NCBI GenBank assembly: GCA_002412425.1
Contig: DHVB01000073.1
Coordinates: forward strand, 721-12,128
Direction: 5' to 3'
Source: Bacteroidales bacterium UBA5219
GTDB taxonomy: Bacteria; Bacteroidota; Bacteroidia; Bacteroidales; ML635J-15
Length of the DNA stretch: 11,408 bases
Positions 1 to 6,354 of this stretch are shown here, piece after piece; position 1 is the first letter of the stretch, and every line of letters begins with the position of its first letter. Under the pieces are notes generated by a model. It saw only the letters and a program-made list of their open reading frames with translations. It was not told the DNA's origin and searched no databases. Position numbers and translations under genes: made by a program.

Positions 1-49
1 TTGTGCTAGCTATGCTAAGTGCAATTAAAAATTTTAATGTAGTTTTCAT
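1..49 (-). CDS. Partial secreted protein (N-terminus only)
   Basis: On the minus strand an ATG at 47-49 opens a frame that runs off the left window edge after 16 codons. The visible residues, MKTTLKFLIALSIAST, look like the start of a Sec signal peptide: a basic N-terminus followed by a hydrophobic core. It begins 19 nt after the stop of the 493-residue surface protein gene on the same strand, so the two are probably co-transcribed. No function can be assigned from this fragment. The call rests on its signal-peptide character and its position. Confidence 0.6.
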   Translation of the reverse strand, partial: MKTTLKFLIALSIAST

Positions 50-68
50 GATTATATATTTTTAAGTT

Positions 69-1550
69 TTAATTTTTATTTTCTAGCTCTTCAATTCTTT
101 TGTTTAGTTCAATGATATAAAGAGTTAATTCTTCAATTTTTTGCATCATTAACTGATTCATTTCTTTAAGACTTAATCCTTCTTTTTCTACAATTTTTGC
201 TTGTGGTATATCAGGAAGGTGCTTATTTAACTTAATAAATCTCTCTAAATCTGTTAATGGCATTAATTTGTATTCTGGTTCAAATACGAAATCACACCAA
301 GTTGGATTAGTGGCTATAAACTCATCAGCAAATACTGTGTTACATACTTTAACATTGCCTTTAAATCTAGCTTCTCCAAGAAGGTCTAAACTATATAATG
401 GGTCTGGATTATCAATGCCTATGCCAACATTTCCATCTCCAGTTATAACAAATTTAGTACTTTCGCCTTTAACTAATTTTAACAAATGTGAATTATTTGT
501 TGCCTTTATCTCTAACTTTGCAGTAGGGTCACTCGTTCCAATTCCAACATTACCATTTTTTTTAACTGTAAAGAAATTTGTCATAGGAGTGCCTATGCTT
601 ACATTGCCATTTTGTTGTATTTTAAATCTAAGAGAATTTTTGGTTGTTATACTTAATTCGCCCTCTTCTTGCAATGATATTGTTGCATTATTGTTTGTAG
701 AACGAATAAGTAAACCATCTGCTGAAGTTCTTCCAGAGTTTTTATTGGTTAATAAAAGTGCAGATTCTGAGCTTGCTAGCTTCGAAATAAGATTTTTTTT
801 TGGCATTTGAGTAATTTCTGAAATATTAGATAATGCAAAATCTCCACTAGGTATAGGTTCAGACAAGTCAAACACATCTTCAGAATGCAAATGTAGTAAC
901 TTGTTTGGTTCATCTGTTCCAATACCTACCTTGCCACTATTGTAATACAAATTATCGCCTAATTTAGACCAATAATTTATACCCTTTAAACTTACTCCAC
1001 TACCACCGCTAATTGACAAAAAATCTTCATTTAAACTTAAATCTTGTAATTCATTTGTAGGGTCGGCATCAGCATCATCGGCATTTGTAATATAACCCAC
1101 ATCATTAGTAAAACTACTAATTGCAGGTGCTGTGCCTTGCAAACTACTCCAGTTACCATCAAATAAAGTAGGCTTATTTATTAAATCATTGTAACTACCA
1201 CTAAATGCAACGTTATTCAATGCTCTTAGGCTTAAATCTCCGTTTGCATCTATCATCAAAGCCGTGGTTTGAGTTCCAATATTTAAATTCTGAAAACGAA
1301 TTGCACCATTTACATGCAACAATCGTTGTGGTTCATCTGTACCAATGCCAAAGTTACCGTTTGGCATAAGTCGCATTCGCACAATATCATTTGTTATAAA
1401 TTTAACACTAACATTATCTGTAGTGCCTAGAGCATTTCTATTTTCAGACAACCCCGAATTTCCACCTATTTGCCATTGTGCTGACACAATATAAGGCAAA
1501 CAAATTAACAACATAAAACTTAATGCTTTTAATAAAACCCTGTTTTTCAT
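69..1550 (-). CDS. Secreted tail-fibre-like surface protein with GIGT repeats and C-terminal coiled coil
   Basis: This 493-residue protein has a signal peptide (about residues 1-25, ending in VSAQ). It contains repeated short motifs of the form GN(F/V)GIGT-x-(D/E)P followed by a beta-rich LLH(V/L) or LEI segment, near residues 65-80, 207-222, 333-348 and 373-390. Residues 117-185 (SYNDLINKPTLF, FTNDVGYIT) resemble collar/shaft segments of phage tail fibres. The C-terminus (about 444-493) has the KHLPDIP...GLSLKEMNQL...KIEELTLYIIEL pattern seen at the end of many Bacteroidetes tail-fibre-domain proteins, then a heptad-like coiled coil. No clear S74 autoprotease dyad could be identified. By family it is a trimeric or fibrous exported protein, perhaps surface-attached; its partner is unknown. 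A good promoter lies upstream at 1583-1614, and a partial secreted protein gene follows 19 nt downstream. Confidence 0.85.
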   Translation of the reverse strand: MKNRVLLKALSFMLLICLPYIVSAQWQIGGNSGLSENRNALGTTDNVSVKFITNDIVRMRLMPNGNFGIGTDEPQRLLHVNGAIRFQNLNIGTQTTALMIDANGDLSLRALNNVAFSGSYNDLINKPTLFDGNWSSLQGTAPAISSFTNDVGYITNADDADADPTNELQDLSLNEDFLSISGGSGVSLKGINYWSKLGDNLYYNSGKVGIGTDEPNKLLHLHSEDVFDLSEPIPSGDFALSNISEITQMPKKNLISKLASSESALLLTNKNSGRTSADGLLIRSTNNNATISLQEEGELSITTKNSLRFKIQQNGNVSIGTPMTNFFTVKKNGNVGIGTSDPTAKLEIKATNNSHLLKLVKGESTKFVITGDGNVGIGIDNPDPLYSLDLLGEARFKGNVKVCNTVFADEFIATNPTWCDFVFEPEYKLMPLTDLERFIKLNKHLPDIPQAKIVEKEGLSLKEMNQLMMQKIEELTLYIIELNKRIEELENKN

Positions 1551-1582
1551 ACTCTTACTTAAGTTTTAAATTTAAATTTCAA

Positions 1583-1614
1583 CAAATATAAAACAAATCA
1601 ATAATTAAAACAAA
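1583..1614 (-). promoter_or_regulatory. Bacteroidetes-type promoter for the surface protein gene
   Basis: Read on the minus strand, TTTG (1611-1614) is followed by exactly 20 bp and then TATATTTG (1583-1590), a perfect match to the TAnnTTTG -7 element. This leaves a short leader of roughly 25-30 nt before the ATG at 1550. The same two boxes with the same 20-bp spacing recur upstream of the winged-helix gene at 10879-10910. Confidence 0.7.
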
Positions 1615-1633
1615 TAAAAATTTAGCAGTTTAC

Positions 1634-1694
1634 TCGCTCGGATTTACCTAGCTGAACTCGTACTGCGGACTTAGGTTGCAATCCAAGTGAGCGA
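1634..1694. repeat. Imperfect palindromic element, GC-richer than its surroundings
   Basis: TCGCTC (1634-1639) pairs with 1689-1694, GGATT (1640-1644) with 1680-1684, and ACCTA (1646-1650) with 1672-1676. These stems are separated by a 4-nt bulge and a small internal loop, and the apical loop is about 20 nt. The element sits between two leftward genes in an AT-rich spacer. It could act as a 3' end structure for the beta-barrel gene, but there is no T-run. It looks more like a dispersed palindromic repeat of the REP/MITE kind. Confidence 0.5.
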
Positions 1695-1720
1695 TAGACT
1701 ATATTATTAGACTATAATTT

Positions 1721-2394
1721 CTAAAATAAATAACTTATTTTACAGCCTACATTATATTTAAGAGCAAAAGTAATTGCTTGATTTTGCTCATTTTTTACCA
1801 TAGGTAGTGTCCATTTTTTATTCTCAAATTCTGTAAAAAACAGACTACTACCAGATGTTTCTAAAGATATTCTAAGGAAATTCGAAATTGTAAAACGTAT
1901 GCCAGCTAACGGAGTAAGACCTATTCCCTTATTTTGTTTTACTGTAGAAAAATTAGACAACCCACTTAAAGATTGTGATTGCCCACTATAAATTCCATAA
2001 TACAGATTTAAGTCAACTCCCCAGTAAAGATGAAACTGTTTTTTTTCAAAATAATTTTGTTCAAATCCCATAGAAAACATTTGTTCTCTCCAATTTCCCA
2101 TTGTTATTAGAGTGTCTGCCTCATAAGAACCATTTCCGTGTATTTTCACATTGCAAGTTAATTGATCAACAGAAAGTCGTAATGTATTTTCGTTATAATG
2201 CCGCTTAAAATAAATGCCATTAATAAAACTTATGTCAAACTTTGGTTGTGGGGGATCAGATGGAATGTCTATAGATGAGTAATTTAAAATATTAAAGCCC
2301 ACTTCGTTTTTTTAAATGCAACTTGTTCTTGGACACCTACTATTTGAAAAACTAAAACAAAAAGTATTGCCATTAAAAAATAAATAGTTTTCAT
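1721..2394 (-). CDS. Outer-membrane beta-barrel protein, frameshifted near the N-terminus
   Basis: The open frame from a GTG at 2302 gives 193 residues rich in alternating aromatic and hydrophobic strands, ending in the aromatic-terminated strand CKISYLF. This is typical of an outer-membrane beta-barrel, but it has no signal peptide. A perfect signal-peptide start (MKTIYFLMAILFVLVFQIVG) lies just upstream at 2394 in another frame, which then stops. The two frames meet at a run of seven A on the coding strand (T run 2307-2313). Eight A would give one 224-residue protein reading ...VAFKKNEVGFNILNY. I therefore annotate the whole stretch as one gene with a 1-nt deletion. This may be an assembly error, phase variation or a true lesion. 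The specific function is unknown. If the break is real, the 193-residue product would lack export. Confidence 0.7.
2307..2313 (-). other. Poly-A tract at the frameshift junction
   Basis: This is a seven-nucleotide homopolymer (A on the coding strand) exactly where the signal-peptide frame and the beta-barrel frame diverge. Adding one base, or losing two, restores a continuous gene. Such tracts are both common sites of sequencing indels and sites of slipped-strand phase variation. Confidence 0.6.
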
Positions 2395-2449
2395 AATTCT
2401 ACTGTTTTTTTAAATAATAATATAATGATCTATTAAATTTAAACCTTTA

Positions 2450-2643
2450 TTATCTTAAAAATTCATAAGCTATAGATTTTAGCTCAGGCTCTATGAATGT
2501 TTTGTAAAAAATCTTAAATGACTGTATTTTCTCTATCAATTCTGTAGCTAAGTCTGTAAATACAATGTCTGAATTATCTTCTGGTAAAGGACAATCCTTA
2601 GTTTCGTAAAAAAAATTCAAGTTAATCACGATTGTTTTTTCAT
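2450..2643 (-). CDS. Small unrecognised protein, possibly frameshifted at its start
   Basis: A minus-strand frame from a GTG at 2629 to a TAA at 2450 encodes 59 residues (starting VINLNFFYETKDCPLPEDN and ending AYEFLR) with a balanced, acidic, protein-like composition. The only nearby ATG (2641-2643) opens a frame reading MKKQS then stop. One extra A in its six-A tract (T run 2635-2640) would give MKKTIVINLNFFYETKD and a 64-residue product. So this is either a GTG-started small gene or a second single-base loss next to the first. It ends 55 nt before the start of the beta-barrel gene on the same strand. No family is recognised and no signal peptide or membrane segment is seen. It could also be the remnant of a longer gene. 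Confidence 0.45.
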
Positions 2644-3034
2644 TTTTTGCTTCTATACTTTTAAAAATTTAAGTTAATATTATAATATTTGTATAACGAG
2701 ATAATTTTATTTTTGTTGTTTATAATTTATTTATTATTTTATTACCTAATACAAAATTTTTAAGGCAAAATCTAATATGTGCCAAACAGTTTCATGTTTT
2801 TGAAATTAATAAGTGTTTCTTCTAGTTTCCATGCGATTACCAAATTCATTTGACGAGATCTTTGCAAGACAGCAATTTACTGTCAAGTTAAAAGTGATGA
2901 GTTTCATTCATTCAAAATTTATCTATCAAAGTTTTTATAATACCTGCCCATACGAAGGTCTTAATCTAAAAAAAGATAATTTCCAAAAATCTCCTGTTTT
3001 CAGCATTGCAGCACCCATGCCAAACAATTACGCC

Positions 3035-3117
3035 TTGCCCGCAAGGGCAACATGTGATTAACCGTAAGATTTATCTTGCGGTGGAGATAACCCCAGCTCC
3101 CTCGCCCGCAAGGGCGA
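3035..3117. repeat. Cluster of GC-rich hairpins with two related GCAA-capped stems
   Basis: TTGCCC-GCAA-GGGCAA (3035-3050) and TCGCCC-GCAA-GGGCGA (3102-3117) are two perfect 6-bp stems with the same GNRA tetraloop. They differ by a paired change (T-A to C-G) that keeps the stem. Between them lies ACCG-t-AAGA-ttta-TCTT-g-CGGT (3061-3082), and GGAG/CTCC (3083-3086 with 3097-3100) could close a further small loop. The block stands out in GC content from its AT-rich flanks. It may be a dispersed palindromic repeat or part of a structured RNA; the sequence alone does not decide. Confidence 0.5.
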
Positions 3118-3129
3118 CACAATAAAGTC

Positions 3130-3172
3130 AGCTAAAAGTGATTCACTAAACGTAGTTTAAGTGCTAAAAAGG
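3130..3172. repeat. Dispersed repeat, copy 1
   Basis: This stretch matches 6129-6172 at 33 of the first 39 positions. Its core CACTAAAC-gta-GTTT-a-AGTG folds into an 8-bp stem with one bulged A. The core resembles the TTCACTGAACGTAGT-type element that I recall as widespread in Bacteroidetes genomes. A shorter relative, AGTTAAAAGTGAT, occurs at 2886-2898. Confidence 0.5.
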
Positions 3173-3219
3173 AAAATTTAAAAGTATTTCCTAAAAATCT
3201 AAACTTAGGCACTTTTTTT
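3159..3219 (+). terminator. Long T-tailed stem-loop, terminator-like
   Basis: AAGTGC (3159-3164) pairs with GCACTT (3209-3214), with TAA/TTA (3165-3167 with 3205-3207) continuing past a bulged G. An inner AGGAAA/TTTCCT stem (3170-3175 with 3187-3192) sits inside. The 3' arm runs into seven T (3213-3219). This has the form of an intrinsic terminator on the plus strand, but no plus-strand coding gene ends before it. It would therefore end an unannotated RNA, or be a by-product of the repeat it overlaps. The next gene starts 36 nt downstream. Confidence 0.35.
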
Positions 3220-3255
3220 GTAAATATTTAATTATCTTCGTAAAAAATTAATGAT

Positions 3256-4527
3256 ATGAAAAAATTTTTATTCTTACTCTCGTTTGCAATTTTAGCTTCA
3301 GGCATTTCGGCTCAAGATGTAAAATCACATAAGCCAATGTCGAAATTTAGCTATAAGATATACACAAAACGTATTTCAAAACCCAGAAAAACTGAAGAAA
3401 AAAGACGAATAAAAGCAGTTAAGCTCTTGAGATGGAAACATATTTCATCAAATCAATTGTATAAAGCATCTTTGATAATTCAAGATGAAGGACAAAGACT
3501 TGTGTATGTAAAAGAAGCTTATCCAAAAATTACTGATAAATCAAATGCTTTAATGCTTACAAATGCTTTTGAAAAATATCTACACGTGCAATTATTGTGG
3601 GAGTTCATTGAAAAAAACAATGAGCAACTTGGAATTGCACCAATGGATTTGGAGAGCTATACAAAGTACTTGAGCTTAAAAGAAAAGAAAAAAGACAAGC
3701 AAAGGGACGAAATTGCCAAAAACGAAAATAAAGACAAACCTAAAGATAAAACAGAACCCGTAAAACCACAAGAACCTCAAGTTGTTGAAAAACCCGAAAC
3801 TCCTGTGCAAACTGATAAAGAAGAAACAAAACCAACAGAACCAAGCTCTACAAATTCCATTGTTTATCCAAAAGCTGAAGGCTATACAGGTAGCAAAGGT
3901 TGCGAATCTTGTTTAAACGAACAACAGTTTTTAGCTTTTAAAAATGCACTATCCAGATATGAAACTGATGAAGAAAAAACAAAAATATGTATGGAATATG
4001 TTTATACATATTGCTTCTCTACCGCTCAAGTTATGCAATTAGCAGAATTGATTAAAAACGAAAAAATGAGATTTGTATTTCTAAAAACTGCTTACGAAAA
4101 AGTTTACGACAGAGACAACTACTTGCATGTCAAACAATTACTAATAACACAATCTTATATACATGAAATTAACTCAATTTACCAAGTGCCAAAACCTGAA
4201 AAACCTTATGCTGTTGGCATTCCTGCTCCTTGCACATTGAGTGATAACGATTACGAAAAAATTAAATCTGATGTTAGAAAAGAAATGAGTTCTACTCAAA
4301 AACTTGAAAAAGCAAAAAATCTAATTCCGCAATATGAATGTATTTCAGCACAACAAGTTAAGTCTATGCTAAATTTATTTTCTTTAGAAAACGACAAGTT
4401 AGATTTTGCAAAATTTGCATATAAATATTGCAACGACAGAGATAATTATTCTGTTGTTTCAAGTTTTTTTACTTCAATAAATTCTAGAAATTCTTTAAAC
4501 GAGTATATCAAATCATATAAAGATTAA
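3256..4527 (+). CDS. Secreted protein with three DUF4476-like repeats
   Basis: This 423-residue protein has a signal peptide (about 1-20, ending GISAQ). It holds three related helical repeats at about 42-122, 216-300 and 326-415. In each, an (I/F)S-x-x-Q(L/V) segment is followed by a helix and then an F-x-K-x-A-Y motif. The second and third repeats end in DRDNY, and the pattern matches what I know of DUF4476, a domain common in exported Bacteroidetes proteins of unknown function. The first repeat is the most degenerate. A charged, proline-rich linker (about 141-200, many K, E and P) separates repeat 1 from repeats 2 and 3. Cysteines at 216, 219, 245, 253, 326, 362 and 392 could form disulfides after export. 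It lies 4 nt before the sirtuin gene, so the two are probably co-transcribed, although one product is exported and the other cytoplasmic. No reaction is known. Confidence 0.85.
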   Translation: MKKFLFLLSFAILASGISAQDVKSHKPMSKFSYKIYTKRISKPRKTEEKRRIKAVKLLRWKHISSNQLYKASLIIQDEGQRLVYVKEAYPKITDKSNALMLTNAFEKYLHVQLLWEFIEKNNEQLGIAPMDLESYTKYLSLKEKKKDKQRDEIAKNENKDKPKDKTEPVKPQEPQVVEKPETPVQTDKEETKPTEPSSTNSIVYPKAEGYTGSKGCESCLNEQQFLAFKNALSRYETDEEKTKICMEYVYTYCFSTAQVMQLAELIKNEKMRFVFLKTAYEKVYDRDNYLHVKQLLITQSYIHEINSIYQVPKPEKPYAVGIPAPCTLSDNDYEKIKSDVRKEMSSTQKLEKAKNLIPQYECISAQQVKSMLNLFSLENDKLDFAKFAYKYCNDRDNYSVVSSFFTSINSRNSLNEYIKSYKD

Positions 4528-4531
4528 TTTA

Positions 4532-5215
4532 ATGAAAAAAATAGTTGTTCTTTCTGGTGCTGGAATTAGTAAAGAAAGCGGTATTCCTACTTTTAGAGAT
4601 TCTGACGGTTTGTGGAACAAATATAGATTTGAAGAAATAGCATCACCAGAAGCATGGAAAGCAAATCCACAACTTGTTTTAGACTTTTACAACTTTAGAC
4701 GTAAGGTAGTTCTTGATTCCAAACCAAATAAAGCACATTTGACTTTAAAAGAATTGGATAAAAATTTTGATGTAAAAATAATAACTCAAAATGTTGATGA
4801 TTTGCATGAACGTGCAGGTTCTACAGATGTCTTACATTTACATGGCGAAATTCGCAAAGCCAGAAGCACTAAAGATGAAAATATTATTGTTGATATTCAA
4901 GGAAGCGAATTAAATCTTGGCGATTTATGTCCTTTGGGTTCTCAACTTAGACCGCATATAGTTTGGTTTGGTGAGGCTGTGCCAAATATTTCTCACGCAA
5001 TTGATATTGTAAAAACTGCTGATATTTTTTTAGTAATTGGAACAGGACTTACAGTTTACCCCGCGGCAGGACTTATAAATTATTTACCTAAAAAATCTCA
5101 AAATTTCATAATTGACCCAAGCGATGATTTTTATGGAATTAATAATTTTAAACATATTCAAAAATCGGCTGTAAACGGTATTGATGAATTTGTGCAAGCA
5201 ATTAAAACTTTTTAG
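4532..5215 (+). CDS. cobB: NAD-dependent protein deacylase, Sir2 family (CobB/SIRT5-like)
   Basis: Sirtuins remove acyl groups from lysine side chains using NAD+, releasing nicotinamide and O-acyl-ADP-ribose. This 227-residue cytoplasmic protein has the family signatures in order: GAGIS (9-13), IPTFRD (18-23), TQNVDDLHERAG (85-96), the catalytic His104 in LHLHGE, PHIVWFGE (141-148), and the VIGTG nucleotide-binding segment (168-172). Tyr53 and Arg56 in FYNFRR fit the Y-x-x-R pair that marks class III sirtuins preferring succinyl or malonyl lysine. The usual two CxxC zinc pairs are absent; only Cys133 remains between residues 104 and 145, so the zinc module appears lost. The fold is compact and complete at both ends. 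It starts 4 nt after the DUF4476 gene. Confidence 0.95.
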   Translation: MKKIVVLSGAGISKESGIPTFRDSDGLWNKYRFEEIASPEAWKANPQLVLDFYNFRRKVVLDSKPNKAHLTLKELDKNFDVKIITQNVDDLHERAGSTDVLHLHGEIRKARSTKDENIIVDIQGSELNLGDLCPLGSQLRPHIVWFGEAVPNISHAIDIVKTADIFLVIGTGLTVYPAAGLINYLPKKSQNFIIDPSDDFYGINNFKHIQKSAVNGIDEFVQAIKTF

Positions 5216-5285
5216 AAATATTCGTTATGGAATAACAGATTTTCAATTAATTTTAATTTTTTATTACTAAACCAAAACAAATTTG

Positions 5286-5293
5286 TAACTTTA
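5286..5293 (+). promoter_or_regulatory. Weak -7-like element before the SAM hydrolase gene
   Basis: TAACTTTA matches TAnnTTTG at all but the last base and lies about 45 nt before the TTG start. No TTTG is present 19-21 bp upstream. It overlaps a 10-bp palindrome ACAAATTTGT (5278-5287). The support is only partial. Confidence 0.3.
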
Positions 5294-5338
5294 AACCCAA
5301 ATTAATTTTACTTAGTTTTAAATAGTTTTTACAACAAA

Positions 5339-6127
5339 TTGGCAAGAATTATTACATTTACAACTGATTGGTCGAGTAGCGATTACTACATTGGTGCTGT
5401 AAAAGCTGCGATAATTTCGAAATGTAGCGATGTCAGCTTTATTGATATTAGCCATAATATTGAGCATTTCTCGGTTTTTCAGGCTGGCTTTGTTTTAAAA
5501 TCTGTTTATAAAAATTTTCCTGAGGGCAGCATTCATATTATTGGAGTTGACAGCGAACCCGATAGAGACGGTTATATTCTTGTTTCAAAATACGATTCTC
5601 AGTATTTTATAAGCTCTAACAATGGATGCACAGGTTTTATTTTTGAAAAAGAACCCGAAATTGCCGTCTTAGTAGAAACAGGATTTGCATTTGAAGGAGC
5701 TTCGTTTATTGAGTTAAATTTATTTTCTCATATAGCTGCATTTATTGTTAGAGACGGAGATATTACAGAATTAGGAGAACCTATAAATAAGATTAAACGT
5801 AAACTCAGTGTAAATTGCCAAATAGAGACTGATTTCATTAACGGAGAAGTTATTTATATAGACTCTTACCAAAATGCAATTACTAATATTAGTCGCGAAA
5901 TTTTTAAAGACTATGTTGGCGATAAAAAATTTGAAATTTTAATAAATACAAATAATATTACAGTTTCAGAAATAAAACAATCTTATAAAGAAGTTGATAG
6001 TGGAGAAATTGTTTGCATTTTTAATTCTTTGGGCTTGTTAGAAATAGCAATACGCGATGGCAAAGCCACTCAACTTCTAAACTTGGGCATTAGGTCAGAA
6101 ATTAGAATCAAATACAATTTCAGTTAA
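5339..6127 (+). CDS. SAM hydroxide adenosyltransferase homologue (DUF62 / SAM_HAT family)
   Basis: Members of this family, related to fluorinase and chlorinase, split S-adenosylmethionine into adenosine and methionine using water. The 262-residue protein opens with ITFTTDWSSSDYYIGAVKA (Asp10 in the TTD motif) and continues with IDISHNI (35-41), the GVDSEPDRDG segment (69-78) and the SNNG loop (93-96). Its C-terminal domain carries YIDSYQNAITNI (173-184) and FNSLGLLEIAIRDGKA (228-243), which match the adenine-binding half of the family. The start is TTG; the upstream in-frame stretch has no ATG or GTG, and the N-terminus matches the family at this point. Compared with the Asp-Arg-His set known from archaeal members, Asp71 and Arg77 are present. 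The His expected in the AAHLA segment appears as Phe135, with a His four residues earlier (131). It stands alone, 123 nt after the sirtuin gene. Confidence 0.85.
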   Translation: MARIITFTTDWSSSDYYIGAVKAAIISKCSDVSFIDISHNIEHFSVFQAGFVLKSVYKNFPEGSIHIIGVDSEPDRDGYILVSKYDSQYFISSNNGCTGFIFEKEPEIAVLVETGFAFEGASFIELNLFSHIAAFIVRDGDITELGEPINKIKRKLSVNCQIETDFINGEVIYIDSYQNAITNISREIFKDYVGDKKFEILINTNNITVSEIKQSYKEVDSGEIVCIFNSLGLLEIAIRDGKATQLLNLGIRSEIRIKYNFS

Positions 6128-6201
6128 AAGTTAAAAGCGATTCACTGAACATAGTTGAAGTGTTAAAAGTGGCTGACGCGTAATCAGTTAAAAGTTAAAA
6201 G
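6120..6201. repeat. Exact 18-bp direct repeat spanning the stop codon of the SAM hydrolase gene
   Basis: TCAGTTAAAAGTTAAAAG occurs at 6120-6137 and again at 6184-6201. The first copy contains the TAA stop at 6125-6127. Each copy is itself two TTAAAAG units. The dispersed repeat copy at 6129-6172 overlaps the first. Confidence 0.6.
6129..6172. repeat. Dispersed repeat, copy 2
   Basis: This is the second copy of the element at 3130-3172, with 33 of 39 aligned positions identical. Its core TTCACTGAACATAGTTGAAGTG keeps CACT/AGTG and AAC/GTT pairing but has a mismatch between them. It lies directly downstream of the SAM hydrolase stop codon. Confidence 0.5.
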
Positions 6202-6291
6202 TGGCTTGCGTGATTGGCTTTTCTTTATAAACTTTACGAGCTTACTTTTGTGTCTTTCGTGATTTAAAACTAAAAACTCAACTCTCTCCAA

Positions 6292-6354
6292 CTAAACACT
6301 AAAAACTAAAAACTAAACACTAAAAACTAAAAACTAAACACTAAAAACTCAACA
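6292..6354. repeat. Three tandem copies of a 21-bp unit
   Basis: The unit CTAAACACTAAAAACTAAAAA (21 nt) begins at 6292, 6313 and 6334. The first two copies are identical; the third diverges at its last five bases. Related ACTAAAAACTCAAC sequence flanks both sides. There are no spacers, so this is not a CRISPR array. Confidence 0.8.

Larger units (their letters stand above)
2644..3255. other. 612-bp intergenic region with a hairpin cluster and a dispersed repeat
   Basis: This gap lies between divergent gene groups. The left part (to about 2810) is very AT-rich with nothing convincing, apart from a chance-like 14-bp palindrome at 2676-2689. A small hairpin GACAG/CTGTC occurs at about 2870-2886. 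From about 3035 onward it holds three GC-rich hairpins, a degenerate dispersed repeat (3130-3172) and a long T-tailed stem-loop (3159-3219), each listed separately. A TATCTTCG sequence at 3233-3240 partly resembles a -7 element for the gene at 3256, but it lacks a matching -33 box. Confidence 0.6.

Noticed and set aside
268..810. 180-residue plus-strand ORF
   Set aside because: It lies wholly antisense to the surface protein gene, which has a signal peptide, repeats and a promoter. The ORF has no recognisable domain and is a shadow.
2676..2689. 14-bp palindrome AATATTATAATATT as an operator
   Set aside because: It consists only of A and T in a very AT-rich stretch, where such palindromes arise by chance, and it is not near a convincing promoter.
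2813..3061. 82-residue plus-strand ORF
   Set aside because: Its composition is not protein-like and it runs through the GC-rich hairpin repeats, ending in one of them. No promoter or homologous motif is seen.
5224..5236. Terminator after the sirtuin gene (GTTAT-gga-ATAAC)
   Set aside because: The stem is only 5 bp and AT-rich, and just four T follow after a gap; too weak to call.
6292..6354. CRISPR-like array
   Set aside because: The 21-bp units abut directly with no unique spacers and are low in complexity; they form a plain tandem repeat.
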